DNA from: CAZBKJ01 sp964492495
GTDB taxonomy: Bacteria; Patescibacteriota; Microgenomatia; UBA1400; UBA12028
Direction of reading: 5' to 3'
DNA length: 15,842 nucleotides
NCBI GenBank assembly: GCA_964492495.1
Contig: CAZBKJ010000029.1
Coordinates: 1 to 15,842 of the forward strand
A model generated the notes under the pieces. The model did no database searches. It was not told the origin of the DNA and saw only the letters and a list, made by a program, of their open reading frames with translations. Of this stretch, positions 12,457 through 15,842 are shown piece by piece. How positions within the stretch are numbered: the first letter of the stretch is position 1; every line of letters starts with the position of its first letter. The position numbers were made by a program, and so were the translations under genes.

Positions 12457-14988
12457 ATGGAAAACCAAACTCCACAACCGAACTCTGACATCGAAAAGAA
12501 ACCAAATCTTACTTCACTTGAGCAAGAAATGCGTCGATTTCTCTCTGCCGAAGAGGAAGTATATTTTCAACCAAATTTAAGTGGAGAGACAAGTGTCTCG
12601 TTGCCAGTGGGAAGCGTGGCCAGACCTGTCGCCCGAGGGATGTCTGGAGATGTAATTAGAATTGAAACAAAGTCTGGTAGCTCTTTTGCATTGAAAGTCC
12701 CTCGTGCTGAAGCTATAGATCCAAAGGCATTGGAGAAAGAAGTGAATTTTCTCCCCAGGATTCAAGGAAAACTTGAGGAAAATGGTATTCACTCCAGCTA
12801 TCTGCCTAAAGCTCTGTTCCTGCCGGAAACTGGGAAGCCCTATCTTCTGAAAGATCAAGAAGAACACCCAATACCAGTTCAAGGTGCGAACAATTCTTTT
12901 TCAAGTGCGATTGTCATGGAATGGCTGGATCAGGAAAGAACGATTTCCGGTGGGTTTTTTCGGATGAAAGACTCCACACCCAAGAGTGTTCGCGATCGTT
13001 TGCCAGATGGAATATTAATCGATATCAATGCTCTTTCACAGCAAGATGGAATAGATCTACTTCTAATGAAGCTGAAATCATCTGAGCGAAATGGGATTGT
13101 CGAGTGTAATGAGTTTTTGCGTTTCTCGCAAGCCATAAAGCCAGTAATTGCAGAAACCTTTGCGACGCTCCAAGCTGGCATTCTTATGACCGATAGAAAA
13201 GCAAAAGATACAGTCCTTCTGTCTGAGAATGGTGAAGACAGGGTAGTCACTTTGGATTGGAGTGATCTTGAAATATCATATGATCCAAACGCAAATAACA
13301 CGAAGGAAGGCCACCGTCGCTTAGGAACATTGATTCGTCGTTTGGGTAATACAAGAGAAATGTTGTTTACAAGTACTGAATGGAAAGGTCCTGCTATAGA
13401 TAAAGTTGTGGGGTCAATACAAGATTCCCTTACAAAGGCAAATCGAATCGATGTATTTGAAGATACAGTTTTTTTTGCCAAAGTAATGCAACTAGAAATG
13501 ATACTGTCACCTCATAGGTTTCTTTCAGCACTTCCCAAAGAGGATATGGAAAGAGTAGTTGCCAATCTCTCCCAGGAGGATCAAGCAGAACTGAAAGAGA
13601 TTGAATCGTCATTAAAAGTACTTGGCTTGAGCGAAACTCTTTTGAATAATCCTACTGATATTCCAACCGGAAATCAGTTCTTAGAAGGCTTGAGCACCAT
13701 ACGATATGAGCGCATCCAAGATCTCGTTAAGAAGTCGACTTCACTGGTAGATCATCTCAATAAAAATGATGAATATATTGCGCTTAGCGATACAGTGGGT
13801 GCTGAATGCGATCAGTATATAAGCCTCATAACTGATGCTAGCTTTCAGGGGTTTATGTTCGATGACAATAAATCAATAAAAATTGATAGCGTTACTACTG
13901 AGGATAAAGAAATATTCTCAATTAATTTTTTGGGACTATATAACCGTCTCTTCGATATCAGCGATGGATGGCATACGAATGTATCTGCAAAGAGTAACTC
14001 AGCAAAATATGAGGCGGTATCAGCGAAAATTGACCAAACAATAAGTTTGTTTAGAAATAAAGCCTCGGAATATATGATGCAACAGATTGCCTCAGCCAAC
14101 AAATCTTCTGAAATATCAAAGATTACTGGATATGGGGATTATGAACTTGATTCAAGAGAGAGGGTAAGAAGGTTAAAAGTTGCCTTCGGTAGCGAATGGG
14201 ACAAAATAGATGATGCCTCATCGAGAAAATATGAAAGCTTAGATAAGGCTGAGAAAAATCCAGCGCCCCAAATAGAACCCACCCCTTTATCTTCAAAAGA
14301 GGTAATTCCTGACCATACTGACATGCAGATCGCTCGTATGGAGTATGAAGGAGGGGCTCAACAGAATGCAGTACTTTCCCAAACAGAATCACCAACTACT
14401 GCGACTTCTCAGTCGCAAATAGATCAGAGTCCCGAAGTGACACCTATCAAAGGTGCTCCTGTTCTTCAACTTTCTGATGTCTACAAACCGGGTATGTCTA
14501 TTTCTGAGTTCAAAGCTATTGTGCAAAACGACCCTGAGTTACTACGTCAATTAAAGGGTGAATCAATAATAGATACGTATGGAAGAGTCGGTGTAGAGTA
14601 TCACATGAAAGCAGCAAACACTCGAGTTCGAGATTCAGAGAAAGTAACTACTCCAATGTTGGATAAAAAAATTGAATCACCAGCACCTCGTACAGAAGTG
14701 GCACCTACTCCACCACAAACTACCGAAACGCAACCTGTGGAAATGAATGCATGGCTGAAGGATGTTTTAGAACGCTTCTCAAAAGCGAAAGGTACAAGCG
14801 CTGCCTCAGCCATTCTTGGAGAATTGGGAATTCAAAATACATTAAATCAAAACGCACTTATGTCAATTGACGACTTTCGAAAAAAAGTGAACAGCGACCC
14901 TAAGCTCAAAACTCAAATACCACCGGATCAAATTGACGAAATATATACACAACTGCGCTCAGCATTTTTTAATAGTAAAAAGGCTTAG
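12457..14988 (+). CDS. Protein with divergent protein-kinase-like domain and duplicated C-terminal motif
   Basis: This is an 843-aa protein with no signal peptide or membrane segment, so it is likely cytoplasmic. Residues 55-275 show a kinase-like order of motifs: glycine-loop-like ARGMSGDVIRI (59-69), FALKVPR with Lys80, an acidic helix KALEKEVNFL with Glu93/Glu95, hinge-like SAIVMEWLD (150-158), catalytic-loop-like LMTDRKAKDTVLL (243-255, Asp246 and Lys248, with Asp251 where Asn is usual) and VVTLDWSDLE (263-272, Asp267-Trp in place of DFG). An active kinase, a small-molecule phosphotransferase or a pseudokinase are all possible. Residues 320-600 are mostly helical. Residues 600-670 and 725-765 are Pro/Thr/Gln-rich linkers. 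Two similar segments, MSISEFKAIVQNDPELLRQL (680-699) and MSIDDFRKKVNSDPKLKTQI (802-821), are a duplicated helical motif. It has a proper Shine-Dalgarno, unlike the exported genes. Family unknown. Confidence 0.8.
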   Translation: MENQTPQPNSDIEKKPNLTSLEQEMRRFLSAEEEVYFQPNLSGETSVSLPVGSVARPVARGMSGDVIRIETKSGSSFALKVPRAEAIDPKALEKEVNFLPRIQGKLEENGIHSSYLPKALFLPETGKPYLLKDQEEHPIPVQGANNSFSSAIVMEWLDQERTISGGFFRMKDSTPKSVRDRLPDGILIDINALSQQDGIDLLLMKLKSSERNGIVECNEFLRFSQAIKPVIAETFATLQAGILMTDRKAKDTVLLSENGEDRVVTLDWSDLEISYDPNANNTKEGHRRLGTLIRRLGNTREMLFTSTEWKGPAIDKVVGSIQDSLTKANRIDVFEDTVFFAKVMQLEMILSPHRFLSALPKEDMERVVANLSQEDQAELKEIESSLKVLGLSETLLNNPTDIPTGNQFLEGLSTIRYERIQDLVKKSTSLVDHLNKNDEYIALSDTVGAECDQYISLITDASFQGFMFDDNKSIKIDSVTTEDKEIFSINFLGLYNRLFDISDGWHTNVSAKSNSAKYEAVSAKIDQTISLFRNKASEYMMQQIASANKSSEISKITGYGDYELDSRERVRRLKVAFGSEWDKIDDASSRKYESLDKAEKNPAPQIEPTPLSSKEVIPDHTDMQIARMEYEGGAQQNAVLSQTESPTTATSQSQIDQSPEVTPIKGAPVLQLSDVYKPGMSISEFKAIVQNDPELLRQLKGESIIDTYGRVGVEYHMKAANTRVRDSEKVTTPMLDKKIESPAPRTEVAPTPPQTTETQPVEMNAWLKDVLERFSKAKGTSAASAILGELGIQNTLNQNALMSIDDFRKKVNSDPKLKTQIPPDQIDEIYTQLRSAFFNSKKA

Positions 14989-15112
14989 TAGCCCCACAAT
15001 CTATTTTCAAAAAGTTTGAATTGTCCCGTGAAGGGTCATAAATTAGCGAGTCTTCCGGCAAGTTGCTAGATAACGGTATAATTCTTTTCCTAGCTACACT
15101 ACAATCGTTCCT
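14989..15112 (+). promoter_or_regulatory. Intergenic promoter region upstream of the 197-aa gene
   Basis: TATAAT (15077-15082) is a perfect -10 located 10 nt after the 19-nt repeat (15049-15067), which occupies the -35 area. A second box, TACAAT (15100-15105), sits 7 nt before the ATG at 15113 and would give a leaderless mRNA. TTCAAA/TTTGAA (15006-15020) is a weak AT-rich hairpin after the stop of the 843-aa gene. No strong terminator is seen. Confidence 0.45.
15049..15067 (+). repeat. 19-nt dispersed repeat, copy 2
   Basis: AGTCTTCCGGCAAGTTGCT is identical to 12274-12292. Here the descending hairpin arm found in copy 1 is missing, and a perfect TATAAT follows 10 nt later. It may be a protein-binding site or a remnant of the same RNA element. 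Confidence 0.8.
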
Positions 15113-15706
15113 ATGTTCTCATATCCTCTTTCTCTTCGATTTAAGATCATCGCCCTTGATTCCACTATCTATCTGACCGATAGCACGGGAAGGGAAATCT
15201 TGTTTGTCAAAAAAGGATTCCTTCGACTACGAGAGAAAATAAAGATCTTCACTGACAGCTCGCAAACAAATCATCGCTTTACCATATCGACATCCCAGAT
15301 CATTGATCTTGGGGCAACATACGAAGTCACCGATGAAGAAAAAAAGATGGTTGTCTTCCGAATCAAACACTATGGATGGAGCTTCTTGTGGCGAAGCCGA
15401 TACACGGTGCTGGATCTTCACAATCAGCCAATAGCACAGATTAAAGAAGATAATCCCTGGATTGAAATACTTAATGGCTTCTTGGGAGAAATCCCGTATC
15501 TGCAGATTCTAACGATCTGGCTTTTTAATCCGACCTATACGCTCACAGATACTGCAGGAATTCCATTGCTTACACTAAAAAAGAAACCATCCCTATTTGA
15601 GAGAATGTTTGTCATCGAAAAAGGTCAAGCATCATCGCTACTGGATGAAGACAGCGCGGTACTCACGGCACTGATGACTGTGATCTTCCAACGATCAAGA
15701 GGATAG
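15113..15706 (+). CDS. LURP-one-related / scramblase-like beta-barrel protein
   Basis: This is a 197-aa protein of alternating beta-strands with the repeated pattern of the LURP-one/Tubby-C-like fold: IYLTDSTGREILFVKKGFLRLREKIKIF, ATYEVTDEEKKMVVFRIKHYG, YTVLDLHNQPIAQIKED and YTLTDTAGIPLLTLKKK. Each unit reads Y-x-[VL]-x-D-x-x-x-x-x-[LVI], as in LOR and phospholipid scramblase families. A hydrophobic stretch near GEIPYLQILTIWLF (about 125-138) and the buried C-terminal helix (SAVLTALMTVIFQ) fit the central helix of that fold. No signal peptide is seen. The biochemical role of bacterial members is poorly known. It lies in its own transcription unit behind a perfect -10 box, with no Shine-Dalgarno. 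The assignment is from pattern only and is moderate. Confidence 0.7.
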   Translation: MFSYPLSLRFKIIALDSTIYLTDSTGREILFVKKGFLRLREKIKIFTDSSQTNHRFTISTSQIIDLGATYEVTDEEKKMVVFRIKHYGWSFLWRSRYTVLDLHNQPIAQIKEDNPWIEILNGFLGEIPYLQILTIWLFNPTYTLTDTAGIPLLTLKKKPSLFERMFVIEKGQASSLLDEDSAVLTALMTVIFQRSRG

Positions 15707-15734
15707 GACAAATTTCTACCTCTTCTGACTCCCC

Positions 15735-15763
15735 TTGGTGAATTATCTTTTCTCGGGTATAAT
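15735..15763 (+). promoter_or_regulatory. Promoter of tRNA-Leu(GAG)
   Basis: TTGGTG (15735-15740), a 17-nt spacer and a perfect TATAAT (15758-15763) end 11 nt before the tRNA 5' end at 15775. This is the best sigma70-like promoter in the window. Confidence 0.8.
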
Positions 15764-15774
15764 TCATCCTAATT

Positions 15775-15842
15775 GCCCGGGTGGCGAAATTGGCAGACGC
15801 GTACGCTTGAGGTGCGTATGGAGCAATCCTTGGAGGTTCAAG
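15775..15842 (+). tRNA. tRNA-Leu (anticodon GAG), cut by the window end
   Basis: The 5' 68 nt of a class II tRNA are present: acceptor GCCCGGG, D stem GCG/CGC, anticodon stem TACGC/GCGTA with loop TTGAGGT and anticodon GAG (15809-15811), variable arm GGA/TCC and the start of the T arm GGAGGTTCAAG. Apart from the anticodon arm it is identical over the visible length to tRNA-Leu(CAG) at 12123, pointing to recent duplication or gene conversion. Confidence 0.95.

Noticed and set aside
11480..12505. Several open frames of 60-157 codons on both strands over the tRNA and RNA block
   Set aside because: They run through tRNA genes or structured segments, lack ribosome binding sites and give low-complexity or Cys/His-rich products. 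Only the 63-aa minus-strand ORF has a credible start.

Overview
The window looks like a chromosomal segment of an uncultivated, streamlined bacterium, most likely a Patescibacteria (CPR) lineage of the Microgenomates type. That placement is inferred from style: secreted Patescibacteria-like proteins with dockerin EF-hand pairs behind short signal peptides, many start codons without a Shine-Dalgarno sequence, an HTH N-terminus typical of these genomes, and compact gene packing. No marker gene is present to prove it. TGA is used as a normal stop, so the Gly-recoded CPR lineages are unlikely.

Left part (1-1500): the N-terminus of a minus-strand HTH protein runs off the left edge. It is divergent from a plus-strand pair: a membrane-anchored 306-aa protein of unknown function and a 114-aa His-rich protein. 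The region between them is AT-rich and carries three TTCGAA boxes.

Centre (1519-10123): four minus-strand genes read in the order (alpha/alpha) toroid-like protein, PQQ-like propeller with Fn3 and dockerin, large modular clan GH-A glycosidase with an N-terminal dockerin, and a second propeller with dockerin. All four have export signals and short gaps (12, 98 and 11 nt), so they look like one operon for a secreted carbohydrate-active system. No cohesin is in the window. A divergent plus-strand gene (10216-11508) encodes another exported TIM-barrel glycosidase and probably belongs to the same system.

Right part (11507-15842): a bidirectional terminator, tRNA-Gly(GCC) on the minus strand, a 63-aa minus-strand ORF with a near-perfect Shine-Dalgarno, then a hairpin-rich noncoding block (about 11922-12413) with an intact tRNA-Leu(CAG) inside it. 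The outer ends of this block are exact copies of the tRNA-Leu 5' end (19 nt) and 3' end (14 nt), giving a tRNA-within-tRNA-ends layout. This is the most unusual item in the window. It is followed by an 843-aa protein with a divergent protein-kinase-like N-terminal domain and a duplicated C-terminal motif, a 197-aa LURP-one/scramblase-like protein, and the start of a second tRNA-Leu(GAG) cut by the right edge. A 19-nt sequence from the noncoding block recurs upstream of the 197-aa gene.
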